A stretch of 64,000 bases of DNA from Desulfoluna sp. Lineage in GTDB: Bacteria; Desulfobacterota; Desulfobacteria; Desulfobacterales; Desulfolunaceae. Below are positions 26,670-35,082 of the stretch, one piece after another; the first letter of the stretch is position 1, and each line of letters begins with the position of its first letter. The stretch is from positions 41,023 to 105,022 of the forward strand of contig NZ_JAQYWB010000009.1 in the NCBI RefSeq assembly GCF_030145185.1. Reading direction: 5' to 3'. A program made the translations under genes and the position numbers. Under the pieces are notes generated by a model. That model ran no database searches, was not told where the DNA came from, and worked only from the letters and a program-made list of their open reading frames with translations.

Positions 26670-26740
26670 ATCTCTACCCTTGCAGATCTTGGGTGCGAAA
26701 AAAGTGATGAAATCACGAAGGTGACCGACACAATCATCAT

Positions 26741-26817
26741 GCCCTTTTTTATAATGGATGAAGCGCAGCGTCTCCTCGAACGAAGCACCAAGAACGAAGA
26801 ACCAAGAACTTTTTTTT
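26741..26817 (+). repeat. ~76-bp direct repeat, copy B
   Basis: Partner of 26594-26669. No gene lies between the copies. Confidence 0.9.
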
Positions 26818-27107
26818 GGAAGAGGGAGACCTCTCTTAAACCCAGTTATGCCCCTCTCTTTGACAGGGGAGGGCAGGCAGCGTATTATAAGAGCAGGTAA
26901 CGCGGACATGGATGACTCGTCGGGTCCAGCTCTCTTCATCTTCCCTTTTTCTCTTCATCTCCCCTTTCTCTTTTCATCTCCTTTTTTATTTCCGTCACCT
27001 GATCTCTTTTCCCTTCGCCATGGCCGTTACCGGACAAGCACCAAAAAATCCCTGTCGCATGGGGCGTGGATGGAATCTGGCGTTCTTCTGGCAGGAAAGG
27101 GGATGTT

Positions 27108-27296
27108 ATGAAACATAAGCAAACGATGGTGAATCGGTCTTTTCAGGACAGGCGCCAGCTGGGTGCCACCGCCTGGAAGAATGAGGAGCGCCGTACCAAA
27201 GAGGAGAAGAGAGAGCAGTGGCAGCGCACCGGTAAATGGCGCAGCACCCACAAGCCGATCAAGAAAATTGATTTGTCTCACAACGCTCTGTTGTGA
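27108..27296 (+). CDS. Small basic hypothetical protein
   Basis: A 62-residue protein starting MKHKQTMVNRSFQDRRQLGA, very rich in Lys, Arg, Glu and Trp, with a long charged helix and no hydrophobic segment. GGAAAGG precedes the ATG at 27108; an in-frame ATG at 27066 is an alternative. A terminator follows about 135 bp on. The composition suggests an RNA- or DNA-binding role, but no family was recognised. Confidence 0.55.
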   Translation: MKHKQTMVNRSFQDRRQLGATAWKNEERRTKEEKREQWQRTGKWRSTHKPIKKIDLSHNALL

Positions 27297-27430
27297 GTCC
27301 TGCCGCGGCCTTTGCTTATCCACCGGCAAGCCGCCGGGGAAGGAGCTGAAAACATGCCGACGGACATTCGCTTTCAGGCGCACTCCTTGCCATCCGTTGA
27401 ATGATTTTCGGTACAGGGTGTGCCGCCCAT

Positions 27431-27468
27431 AAAAAAACCGTCTCCCGTTTTTACGGGAGGCGGTTTTG
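27431..27468. terminator. Bidirectional terminator between the small basic gene and nifS
   Basis: ACCGTCTCCCG pairs with CGGGAGGCGGT, with A-run before and T-run after, so it works on either strand between converging genes. Confidence 0.88.
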
Positions 27469-27499
27469 TTGTGTCAGGCGTTTTGTGAAACTGTTTGGA

Positions 27500-28678
27500 C
27501 TATGCTTTGGCTGCCATGGCTTCTGCCCAGAAGGGGGACATCTGGCGCAGGGTATGGATAATGCCGGGCAGGTTTTCTATCACGGTGTCGATGTCCTCAT
27601 CGGTGTTGTCTGTGGACAGGGAGAATCGAATGGTGCCGTGGGCTGCGGTAAAGGGGATGCCCATGGCGCGCAGCACGTGGGAAGGCTCCAAAGAACCGGA
27701 GGTGCAGGCAGAACCGGACGAAGCGCAGATTCCGAACTCATTCATCATCAGAAGAATGGCTTCCCCTTCCACGTACTCGAAGCTGATGCTGCAGGTGTTG
27801 GGCAGGCGGTTGTCCAGGTCTCCGTTGACAAAGCAGTTGGGGATGGTCTCCAGTAGCCTTTTTTCCAGACGATCCCGAAGGGCTTTCACCCGGGTGTTCT
27901 CCTCTTCCATCATTTCGGCGGCCAGCGAACAGGCACGGCCCAGGGCGACGATGGAGGAGTGGTTCTCGGTACCGGCGCGCCGTCCATTTTCCTGATGGCC
28001 ACCCATGAGGAAGGGAGAGAATTTGGTGCCCTTGCGGATATAAAGGGCTCCCACACCCTTGGGTGCGTGAAGTTTGTGGCCGGACAGGGAGAGCATGTCG
28101 ATGGCGGAGTCGGCCAGATTGATGTCGACTTTCCCCACCGCTTGGACGGCATCCGTGTGGAACACCGCGGCGCCCAGGGATTTTACTTTTTTCGCAATCT
28201 CTTCCACGGGGAAGAGGGTACCGGTCTCATTGTTGGCCCACATGATGCTGACAATGGCTGTGTCGTCGCTGATGGAGGCGTAAAGGGCGTTGAGATCGAG
28301 GCGGCCCTTGCGGTCCACGGGAACGAGGGTCACTCGGTAGCCGTGCTTTTCAAGGCTCTCGCAGTAGGTCTTGACCGCGGGGTGTTCGACCATGGTGGTG
28401 ACAATGTGTTTTTTGTCGGGGTATGCCACCATCGCTGCGTTGATGGCGGTGGAGTCACTTTCGGTTCCACAGCTGGTGAAAAGAATCTCATCAGGTTGTG
28501 CGCCGAGAAGGCTTGCCACACGCTGACGGGCAAGCTTTAAGGGCTCTCCCGCTTCGGCGCCTTTGTGGTGCATGCTGGAGGGGTTGCCGTAGATATCACG
28601 CAGGCAGGGGATCATCTCTTCCAGGACTTCGTCGGCCACGCGGGTGGTGGCATTGTTATCAAGATATATGGTGCGCAT
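27500..28678 (-). CDS. nifS: Cysteine desulfurase NifS
   Basis: A 392-residue class V aminotransferase-fold enzyme using PLP. The PLP-binding Lys is K202 in SLSGHKLHAPKG. The sulfur-carrying catalytic Cys is C325 in SSGSACTSGS, within the short, ordered loop of NifS/IscS-type enzymes. HTDAVQAVGK and NNETGT are further family blocks. It removes sulfur from cysteine for Fe-S cluster assembly on NifU. Its start overlaps the last base of the nifU stop codon (TAATG), so the two are translationally coupled. Confidence 0.95.
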   Translation of the reverse strand: MRTIYLDNNATTRVADEVLEEMIPCLRDIYGNPSSMHHKGAEAGEPLKLARQRVASLLGAQPDEILFTSCGTESDSTAINAAMVAYPDKKHIVTTMVEHPAVKTYCESLEKHGYRVTLVPVDRKGRLDLNALYASISDDTAIVSIMWANNETGTLFPVEEIAKKVKSLGAAVFHTDAVQAVGKVDINLADSAIDMLSLSGHKLHAPKGVGALYIRKGTKFSPFLMGGHQENGRRAGTENHSSIVALGRACSLAAEMMEEENTRVKALRDRLEKRLLETIPNCFVNGDLDNRLPNTCSISFEYVEGEAILLMMNEFGICASSGSACTSGSLEPSHVLRAMGIPFTAAHGTIRFSLSTDNTDEDIDTVIENLPGIIHTLRQMSPFWAEAMAAKA

Positions 28679-29505
28679 TATTTCACTTCCTCCACCACGA
28701 GATCCTGTGTCACCAGCTCACGGAGCTTGGCTTCTACATGGTTTTTCAGGGTAATCTGGGATTTGCTGCAGGACGCGCAGGAGCCCTGGAGTCGGACGTA
28801 TACCTTGTTGCCAACAACGTCCACAAGTTCAATGTCGCCGCGGTCTTTCTGGAGGGTGGGTTTGATTTCACGTTCCAGAGTGCTTTCGATGAGCTTGATT
28901 TTCTGCATGTTGCTCATGCGCACGGGCTTGATAATCTCCATGGCCTGTTCGCCCCGGACCCTGTGGATGATGGCTTCAATGTCATCATGGCACTTGCCGC
29001 AGCCCCCGCCGGCCTTGAGGTGGTTGATGATCTGGTCGATGGTGGCCAGTCCGTCTTCTTTCACCGCACGTTCGATCTCAAGATCGGTCACCCCGAAGCA
29101 TTCACAGACGACGTTTCCCTGGGTCACCTTGATCACTTCCCCCCGGTAGTCGGCGATGGCTCGTTCAAGCCCGTCCCGGCCCATGACGGAGCAGTGAATC
29201 TTTTCTTTGGGAAGACCGCCGAGAAACTCGGCAATGTCGTCGTTGGTGATCTTAGCTGCTTCGTCCAATGCCAGGCCTTTGACCATCTCGGTCAACGCTG
29301 AAGAGGAGGCAATGGCGCTTGCGCACCCAAAGGTCTGGAATTTTGCGTCTTCTATGATATCATTCTCACCGACGCGAATAGTGAGTTTCAGTGCGTCACC
29401 GCAGGAGAGGGACCCCACTTCGCCGACACCGTTGGCATTTTCAGCCACACCGACGTTTCTGGGGTTCAGAAAGTGATCCCTGACTTTTTCCGTATAATCC
29501 CACAT
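28678..29505 (-). CDS. nifU: NifU Fe-S cluster scaffold
   Basis: A 275-residue three-domain NifU. Residues 1-125 are the IscU-like scaffold with Cys in LSCGDALK, FGCASAI and IHCSVMG. The central BFD-like [2Fe-2S] domain (about 133-190) has CECFG and CGKC. The C-terminal Nfu domain (about 205-275) has the CxxC of SCASCSK. It builds and passes on clusters with NifS. In anaerobes such as this, full-length NifU commonly serves general Fe-S assembly, not only nitrogenase; no nif structural genes are in view. Confidence 0.95.
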   Translation of the reverse strand: MWDYTEKVRDHFLNPRNVGVAENANGVGEVGSLSCGDALKLTIRVGENDIIEDAKFQTFGCASAIASSSALTEMVKGLALDEAAKITNDDIAEFLGGLPKEKIHCSVMGRDGLERAIADYRGEVIKVTQGNVVCECFGVTDLEIERAVKEDGLATIDQIINHLKAGGGCGKCHDDIEAIIHRVRGEQAMEIIKPVRMSNMQKIKLIESTLEREIKPTLQKDRGDIELVDVVGNKVYVRLQGSCASCSKSQITLKNHVEAKLRELVTQDLVVEEVK

Positions 29506-29723
29506 GGCAAACTCCCGTTAAGCATAATATTAGGGCCTCGCAATCACCCGGCGGTTCCTGAATGCATGCAGCCGGGTGCTGCTGACATTTCGAAATTCCA
29601 TGATGTCCCAACGAGGCGTTGTTGTATTGTCTTGGTCATTGCATTTCGGCGTTTAGACAGGGCAGTGATCTGCCAAGTTAGTCCAACCGTATTATCTTTT
29701 GGGCAGCCGAACGTTTTTCAATG

Positions 29724-29751
29724 AAGATAAGAATCAACCACGATTGGTCAA
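29724..29751 (-). promoter_or_regulatory. Possible sigma-70 promoter for nifUS
   Basis: On the minus strand TTGACC (29751-29746), a 16-bp spacer and TATCTT (29729-29724), leaving a ~210-nt leader before nifU. No clear IscR or similar operator was recognised. Confidence 0.4.
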
Positions 29752-29976
29752 CCCTTTCAAGCATAAAATCATAAAAACGATACCCTGGAGTGTGAAAATT
29801 TGTGTGCCTGTTGCGCTTCCGGTCGCCGAAGTACCCACGGGACGGGGGAGAGGGCAGGGGACGGGGTTGACAATTCCTCGCGGGTCAAGAGATAGTGAGG
29901 GAACAAAAAATGGCAACGCTCTGGTGTCTTCCCCCACTTTTTCGTTTCTGGCCCGATTCTGCTGAAAGGAATCCCC

Positions 29977-30819
29977 ATGAATGACGACCTCCTGCGTGTC
30001 GAACGAGCTGTTTCGTATATCCGATCCTTTTGGCCCCACGAACCCGGCGTGCTCATCATGGCCGGCACAGGGCTGTCGGACTGTGCCGGCTTTGTTTCTG
30101 AAGAGACCTCCTTATTGTATCGAGAGATTCCCGGTTTTCCCGCGTCGACCGTTGAGAGTCATAAAGGCTGCCTTCTCTGTGGAAAGGCGTCCGGCACCGC
30201 CGTGATGGTGATGCAGGGACGTTTTCATCTCTACGAGGGGTACTCGCCCTGGGAGGTGACCTTTCCTGTCCGCGTGGCCCGGGCGTTGGGCGCCGAGACC
30301 CTTATCGTGACCAACGCCGCCGGTGGGCTGAATCCCTCCTTTAAAGAGGGCAGCCTCATGGTGATCCGGGATCATCTGAATCTTACCGGGGAAAATCCCC
30401 TGGTGGGATCGAATAATGATGCCTGGGGCCTTCGCTTTCCCTCCATGATCCATGCCTATTCCCCCCCACTTGCCGATATGGCCCTTGCTGAAGCAAACAG
30501 GATGAATATCCCTGTTTGCGATGGGGTGTATGCCGGTTTGAAAGGCCCCAGCCTCGAAACCCCTGCGGAAATGCGCTGGCTAAAAACCATCGGTGCGGAC
30601 TGCGTGGGCTTTTCCACCGTCATGGAGACCCTCGCTGCCACCCATGCCGGGATGCACACCTTGGGCCTTTCCTTGATTACCAACATCAACGACCCCGATA
30701 ACCCGGAAGAAGCCACCGTGGAAAAGGTGCTGGCGGTGGCGGAGAGGGCGAGGCCGGGGTTGGAGGGGGTGTTGGAAGGGGTTATGGGGAGAATAGGGCG
30801 GGTAGGGGGTGGTGAATAG
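29977..30819 (+). CDS. Purine nucleoside phosphorylase / methylthioadenosine phosphorylase family
   Basis: A 280-residue member of the trimeric PNP/MTAP family. Blocks include GTGLSDCAGF, ESHKGCLLCG, GRFHLYEGYSPWEVTFPVR, TNAAGGLN, the phosphate/ribose region and GFSTVMETLAATHAGM near the C-terminus. It splits purine nucleosides with phosphate. The nearby deaminase at 31119 suggests the substrate could be methylthioinosine or inosine made from methylthioadenosine or adenosine. The stop codon TAG is inside the first unit of a heptamer array. Confidence 0.88.
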   Translation: MNDDLLRVERAVSYIRSFWPHEPGVLIMAGTGLSDCAGFVSEETSLLYREIPGFPASTVESHKGCLLCGKASGTAVMVMQGRFHLYEGYSPWEVTFPVRVARALGAETLIVTNAAGGLNPSFKEGSLMVIRDHLNLTGENPLVGSNNDAWGLRFPSMIHAYSPPLADMALAEANRMNIPVCDGVYAGLKGPSLETPAEMRWLKTIGADCVGFSTVMETLAATHAGMHTLGLSLITNINDPDNPEEATVEKVLAVAERARPGLEGVLEGVMGRIGRVGGGE

Positions 30820-30888
30820 TGAATAGTGAATGGTGAATAGTGAATAGTGAATAGTGAATGGTGAATGGTGAATGGTGAATGGTGAATG
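30812..30888. repeat. Heptanucleotide tandem repeat (GTGAATR), 11 units
   Basis: Eleven units of GTGAATA or GTGAATG in unbroken register. The pnp stop codon is formed by the first unit. It is joined directly to a copy of the ~190-bp dispersed repeat. Confidence 0.95.
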
Positions 30889-30890
30889 GT

Positions 30891-31088
30891 CAGCCCGTAG
30901 GGTGCGGCTCCCGCACCGTTCAACGTCGCGCAAACCGCCAGCCCCGTCTCAACATTTATTACAAAATGCGGCATTGCAGGATTATCGCACTCCCCGCGAA
31001 TGCGGACGCATTTCAGCCTGGAGTTACGACTCCAGAGGCGCATTCGCAAACCCGCTTTCAAGGTGGCGCCACCTTGCCGCCGGAGGCA
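30891..31088 (+). repeat. Dispersed ~190-bp repeat, copy 2
   Basis: Starts AGCCCGTAGGGTGCGGC and ends CTTGCCGCCGGAGGC, like copy 1 at 18949-19129 but with a longer middle that includes CGAATGCGGACGCA. It lies between pnp and the deaminase gene. Confidence 0.88.
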
Positions 31089-31118
31089 TGCTTTTAATCA
31101 CGAATTAAGGATCTCATC

Positions 31119-32423
31119 ATGAATAGTGGGACGACGTTGATCAGGGGTGGGTGGGTGATTCCCATGACGGACCGCGTGATTTACGATCAAGGGTCTGTGT
31201 GGGTGAAAGATGGGGCCATCGGGGGCGTGTTTCAGAAGGGCGAAACGCTTCCTGAAGCAGAGACGGTGGTGGATGCCACCGGATGTGTGGTGATGCCGGG
31301 GTTGGTGAACACCCATTGCCACAGCCCCATGTCTCTGTTTCGGGGGCTGGCTGACGACATGCCGCTGGCTTCCTGGCTGAACGATCATATTTTTCCGGCT
31401 GAGGCGGCCCATATTAACCCGGAGACGGTTCGGGCCGGAGCCTTGCTCTCTTGCGTGGAGATGCTCTTGTCCGGCACCACCACGGTGTGTGACGGCTATT
31501 TTTATGAAGGGGCCGTGGCCGAGGCGGTGAGGGAAGTCGGGATGCGGGGGGTGCTGGCCCACGGGGTCATCGATTTTCCAGCACCCGGGGTGCCGGATCC
31601 GGCTGAGAACGTGGCCAGGGCGATAGAGTTTGTGGAGGCGTGGAAGGACCGCTGGTCGCTCATTACCCCTTCAATTTTCTGCCACACCCCCTACACCTGC
31701 AGCGAGGAGACCCTCACCAAAGCCAAAGAGGCGTGTCGGCGTCTCGGCGTGCTCTTTCAGATTCATATCGCAGAGACCGAAGACGAAGTGCTGCGCCTGA
31801 AAGAGGAGAGAGGGATTTCACCCTATCAGCTTCTGGACGACCTTCATGTCCTGGATGAAGCCACCCTTTTGGTCCATAACGTCTGGATGAACCATGACGA
31901 TATGGCCCTCATCGCCAAACGCGGTGCCACCGCCTCCCACAACCCGGGGAGCAACACCAAGCTCGCCTCAGGGCTTTGTCCGGCGGCAGCTCTTATGGAG
32001 AAAGGGATTCACGTTGGCCTGGGGACCGACGGCGCTGCCAGCAACAACCGTCTCGATCTCTTTGGTGAAATGCAGCTCACCGCCAAAATTCACAAAGCCT
32101 ACAGCCTGGACCCCGTGGCCATGGATGCCTGGACCGTCCTTGAAATGGCGACCCTACTCGGTGCAAAAGCCATTGGCTCAGGCCGTTATATCGGCAGCCT
32201 TCTTCCGGGAAAACGGGCCGATATCATCCTGGTTGATATGAACAAACCCCACCTGACCCCCGTCCATAACCCTGTTTCTCATCTCGTCTATGCCGCTACC
32301 GGTTCCGATGTTCGGGATGTCTTTGTGGAGGGGCGGCAGGTGGTGAAGGATCGTCAGCTTCTCACCGTGGACGTTCAGGCCGTGATGAACGAGGTGCATC
32401 GGATCGCAAAGGCAATAAAATAG
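31119..32423 (+). CDS. mtaD: 5-methylthioadenosine/S-adenosylhomocysteine deaminase-like amidohydrolase
   Basis: A 434-residue amidohydrolase of the MtaD/ATZ-TRZ group. Metal and catalytic residues are visible: HCH in NTHCHSPMS (~residue 66), IHIAETEDE with its His, LVHNVWM, SHNPGSNTKLASG and the Asp of GLGTDGAASNN. It deaminates methylthioadenosine, S-adenosylhomocysteine or adenosine. AAGGAT precedes the ATG. It follows the phosphorylase gene after ~300 bp of repeats, giving a plausible two-step route (deaminate, then phosphorolyse). Confidence 0.88.
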   Translation: MNSGTTLIRGGWVIPMTDRVIYDQGSVWVKDGAIGGVFQKGETLPEAETVVDATGCVVMPGLVNTHCHSPMSLFRGLADDMPLASWLNDHIFPAEAAHINPETVRAGALLSCVEMLLSGTTTVCDGYFYEGAVAEAVREVGMRGVLAHGVIDFPAPGVPDPAENVARAIEFVEAWKDRWSLITPSIFCHTPYTCSEETLTKAKEACRRLGVLFQIHIAETEDEVLRLKEERGISPYQLLDDLHVLDEATLLVHNVWMNHDDMALIAKRGATASHNPGSNTKLASGLCPAAALMEKGIHVGLGTDGAASNNRLDLFGEMQLTAKIHKAYSLDPVAMDAWTVLEMATLLGAKAIGSGRYIGSLLPGKRADIILVDMNKPHLTPVHNPVSHLVYAATGSDVRDVFVEGRQVVKDRQLLTVDVQAVMNEVHRIAKAIK

Positions 32424-32477
32424 GTCATGGGTCTGTGTGAAGGAATTTGTCGAGCCCTGTTTTTTCGGGACAACCCG

Positions 32478-32516
32478 CAACCCGCTTTCAAGGTGGCTCA
32501 CCTTGCCGCCGGAGGC
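32478..32516. repeat. Palindromic GCCGCCGGAGGC element
   Basis: Core CTTTCAAGGTGGCTCACC plus TTGCCGCCGGAGGC; a hairpin-forming solo copy of the repeat end, between the convergent deaminase and glycosyltransferase genes. Confidence 0.8.
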
Positions 32517-32541
32517 ACTATTCTTGGGCTGAATGATGCCC

Positions 32542-33267
32542 CTATTTTTTGTAATATTTTCGGTAATACCAGCTTCCATCGCCGGGCGGATGGCCCAGTT
32601 TTCGCCTGATGAGGTAAACAAAGAAAAGAGAGAGGACGCGCAGTACCCCTCGGGAGAAGGGGGTGGTTTCCCATCGCCGGGGGGAGACGGTCACGGCCTG
32701 GGGCAGGAGGACGGGGTGCCCGGCTCCTTTCATGATGAGGGAGAGCTCCACATCCTCCATGAGTCTCATGGCGGGAAAGCCCCCGGCGGAGTCCAGGACG
32801 GTTCGCCGGACGAATTGGCATTGGTCGCCGAAGCTGATACCGGTGGCGCGGCAGCGCAGGTGATTTAAAAACGAGATGAGGCGGGTGCGGGCCGTGGTCG
32901 GGGAGAAGCCCATGGAGAATGCCCCGCCAGATGTGTTCGGATGGGTGAGGCAGGTTTGAATCGTCTTTTCCCCCTGGCGAGGAAAGCGTGCATCGGCATG
33001 GAGCACCACCAGGACCTCCCCCGCGCAGGTATCCCAGGCTTCGGCGATCTGCATCCCCCTTCCTTTATTCTGGCAATGCACCACTCGGGCTCCCGCGGTT
33101 TCCGCTAAGCGGCAGGTCGCATCCGTGGATGCCCCGTCCGCCACGACAATCTCCAGAAAAGGGCCATCGGACTTCAGGCTCTTAATGGCCTCAGTGATTC
33201 CTGTTTCTTCATTCAAGGTGGGGATGATGGCCGTCAGCGTCAAAGGCATGGATCGATTCTTTTTCAT
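32542..33267 (-). CDS. Family 2 glycosyltransferase (TIGR04283-like)
   Basis: A 241-residue GT-A glycosyltransferase. The N-terminus has AIIPTLNEETGI and VVADGASTDAT; the metal-binding acidic motif is LHADARFP (~residue 93); the acceptor-side motif is LMEDVELSLIM; and a C-terminal membrane-associated segment follows (RVLSLFFVYLI). The overall pattern fits the TIGR04283 group, annotated in arsenosugar biosynthesis in some bacteria, but no partner radical-SAM gene is seen, so that role is not claimed. Confidence 0.82.
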   Translation of the reverse strand: MKKNRSMPLTLTAIIPTLNEETGITEAIKSLKSDGPFLEIVVADGASTDATCRLAETAGARVVHCQNKGRGMQIAEAWDTCAGEVLVVLHADARFPRQGEKTIQTCLTHPNTSGGAFSMGFSPTTARTRLISFLNHLRCRATGISFGDQCQFVRRTVLDSAGGFPAMRLMEDVELSLIMKGAGHPVLLPQAVTVSPRRWETTPFSRGVLRVLSLFFVYLIRRKLGHPPGDGSWYYRKYYKK

Positions 33268-33455
33268 GTTTAAAATGTGACACAGATGGCCGGTGAGTAC
33301 CAGTGGGTTTTAGATAAGGAGTCCGAGTTCTATTGAAATTGCAAATACCCTCCTCGCGTATGATCAATACAAACGATTGGCCTTTTTACTCGCCTCCCGG
33401 TATATGCATCACCGTTGGTAAAGCAGTGAAAAAATAAGTGGTGACAGGGGCACGT

Positions 33456-33938
33456 ATGGGACACTTTCTTCGAAATTTGTGGGTTTACAGGGGCCTTCGG
33501 CTACTGGTCGCCGGAATTTTTCTCTGGTCCGGGACGACAAAGCTCATGGATCCGGCAGCCTTTCTTGTGGTGATTGATGCCTTCGGCATCCTGCCCGAGG
33601 GGTTCACCGGCCTGGTTGCGTACGTTTTGCCTGTGGTCGAAGTATCGGCTGGGCTGGCCTTGCTCTTTGATGTGCGAGGCGCTCTGGAAACGCTCGGTGC
33701 GATGCTGCTGCTTTTTATGGCTATTCTGGGGTACGGGATTTTTCTGGGGCTGGATATCGACTGCGGTTGTTTCGGTCCCGAAGACCCCGAGTCACGCGCT
33801 TTTGGCGGGCTTCGGTCCGCACTCTATCGAGATTTCGTTTTTTGCGGGCTTATGATCCTGGTGTCTGTGAGTCGCCGCTTGAGGCGGGGTGCAGATCAGT
33901 CCGCTGACGTGCAGGCGCTTGCCCCTCGAACGGCGTGA
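33456..33938 (+). CDS. MauE/DoxX-like membrane protein
   Basis: A 160-residue protein with four transmembrane helices. FLWSGTTKLMDPAAF in helix 1 is typical of DoxX/MauE proteins, and a Cys pair in IDCGCFGPED faces the periplasm. Such proteins support disulfide or redox chemistry of exported proteins. ATG at 33456 is preferred to the upstream GTG because AGGGG lies nearby. A periplasmic rhodanese gene follows ~110 bp downstream in the same direction, suggesting a joint role with thiols or sulfane sulfur. Confidence 0.75.
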   Translation: MGHFLRNLWVYRGLRLLVAGIFLWSGTTKLMDPAAFLVVIDAFGILPEGFTGLVAYVLPVVEVSAGLALLFDVRGALETLGAMLLLFMAILGYGIFLGLDIDCGCFGPEDPESRAFGGLRSALYRDFVFCGLMILVSVSRRLRRGADQSADVQALAPRTA

Positions 33939-34045
33939 TGGTTTTTTTTTGATGACCCCGCATTGAAAGTGACACCCCATGTTGCCGAAGACATTTTGAG
34001 TATTTGGTTTTATGCCGTGTTTTGACATGAATTTTAAGGAGAACG

Positions 34046-34573
34046 ATGATGAAACGATTTTCAGCCGTAATTGCCGTGGGTCTGACCCTTCTTCTGGCCG
34101 GTAATGTTTTTGCGTTTGGCAAAAGCAAATTTGAAAAAGAGGTGGAAAAAGAGACGGGGGCCGTAAAGCTTGTGCGTGAAATTCAGCGCGGCGGTTACGA
34201 TGTGCTCACCACCGCTGAACTCAAGAAAATGATCGATGAGAAAAAAGAGATCGTCATCGTGGACACCATGCCCTATGCGGCCAGTTTTAAAAAGGCCCAC
34301 GTCCCCGGAGCCGTGCAGTTTCTCTTCCCCATTCCCGACATGAACGTATGGAATGACGCCGAGACCGCCGGAAAATCTGAGGCCGACTATGAAGCCCTCC
34401 TCGGCGCGGACAAAGAGAAGACCATCATCGTCTACTGCGGTTTCGTGAAGTGCACGAGAAGCCACAACGGTGCGGTCTGGGCCAGAAAACTCGGTTACAA
34501 AAATGTCTACCGCTACAGCGGCGGCATCTACGCCTGGAAAGGCGCAGGCTTTAAAGCCGAAAAAGTCGAATAA
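34046..34573 (+). CDS. Periplasmic rhodanese-domain protein
   Basis: A 175-residue protein. The signal peptide ends NVFAFG (cleavage near residue 23). A rhodanese domain follows, with IVDTMPYAASFKKAHVPGA and the catalytic Cys loop VYCGFVKCTRSHNGA. Rhodaneses move sulfane sulfur. The extra Cys in the loop (CGFVKC) is less usual. AAGGAG precedes tandem ATGs at 34046 and 34049. Paired with the MauE-like gene and ended by a strong terminator. Confidence 0.88.
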   Translation: MMKRFSAVIAVGLTLLLAGNVFAFGKSKFEKEVEKETGAVKLVREIQRGGYDVLTTAELKKMIDEKKEIVIVDTMPYAASFKKAHVPGAVQFLFPIPDMNVWNDAETAGKSEADYEALLGADKEKTIIVYCGFVKCTRSHNGAVWARKLGYKNVYRYSGGIYAWKGAGFKAEKVE

Positions 34574-34610
34574 CCCAGTTCCACCCATATTTTTTATCTG
34601 CAACAAAAAA

Positions 34611-34648
34611 ACACCCCTGAACCGGATCGTCCGGATCAGGGGTGTTTT
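34611..34648 (+). terminator. Rho-independent terminator after the rhodanese gene
   Basis: ACACCCCTGA pairs with TCAGGGGTGT around a loop that itself pairs (CCGGATCGTCCGG), followed by T residues. Confidence 0.9.
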
Positions 34649-34869
34649 GGGTTGTAACGATTCAGATAGTGCCTCCGGCGGCCCGCCGGGGGCTAAACGT
34701 TTGCCTGATTGTAACTATTCAGCTATCCATTTTTTCTTTATGACCCAGGTCTGACAGCACCCTACGCTTTTCGTCTTCCCCGGGCAGGCGGGAATCCATG
34801 TATGAAAATCCGTATCGTCCTCATTTTTACAATGAAGTACCGGGTGGATGCTTAGGGTGCGCCGTGCGC

Positions 34870-34988
34870 ACCGTCAGGCGTATCGTAAACCGGAAACACC
34901 GCGTTTTGAAATAAGACTCGTGGTCATCGTTAACTTGCGAGGCCGATGGTCCTCTCTACGGTAGAAGGTGCGGGAGCCGCACCCTACG
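34870..34988 (-). repeat. Dispersed ~190-bp repeat, diverged inverted copy
   Basis: Read on the minus strand it opens GTAGGGTGCGGCTCCCGC, as in copies 1 and 2, and keeps the ACAAAATGCGG-like middle in altered form; the end palindrome is lost. A related palindrome (GCCTCCGGCGGCCCGCCGGG) lies nearby at 34672-34692. The 34660-35082 interval holds no gene. Confidence 0.6.
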
Positions 34989-35082
34989 CGGTGATGAAAA
35001 AACGTGACGTATTGGCATTTGAATCTTTCTGTCATTTGCCTCGAACGACCTGGCGAAGGCAATCTGAATAGTTACCCTTTTC

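Larger units (their letters stand above)
26245..27107. other. Gene-free interval with a direct repeat pair and a polypyrimidine tract
   Basis: About 860 bp without a supported gene. It contains a ~76-bp direct repeat (26594-26669 and 26741-26817) and a C/T-rich tract (about 26930-27000). Small ORFs here lack ribosome binding sites and family features. Confidence 0.6.
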
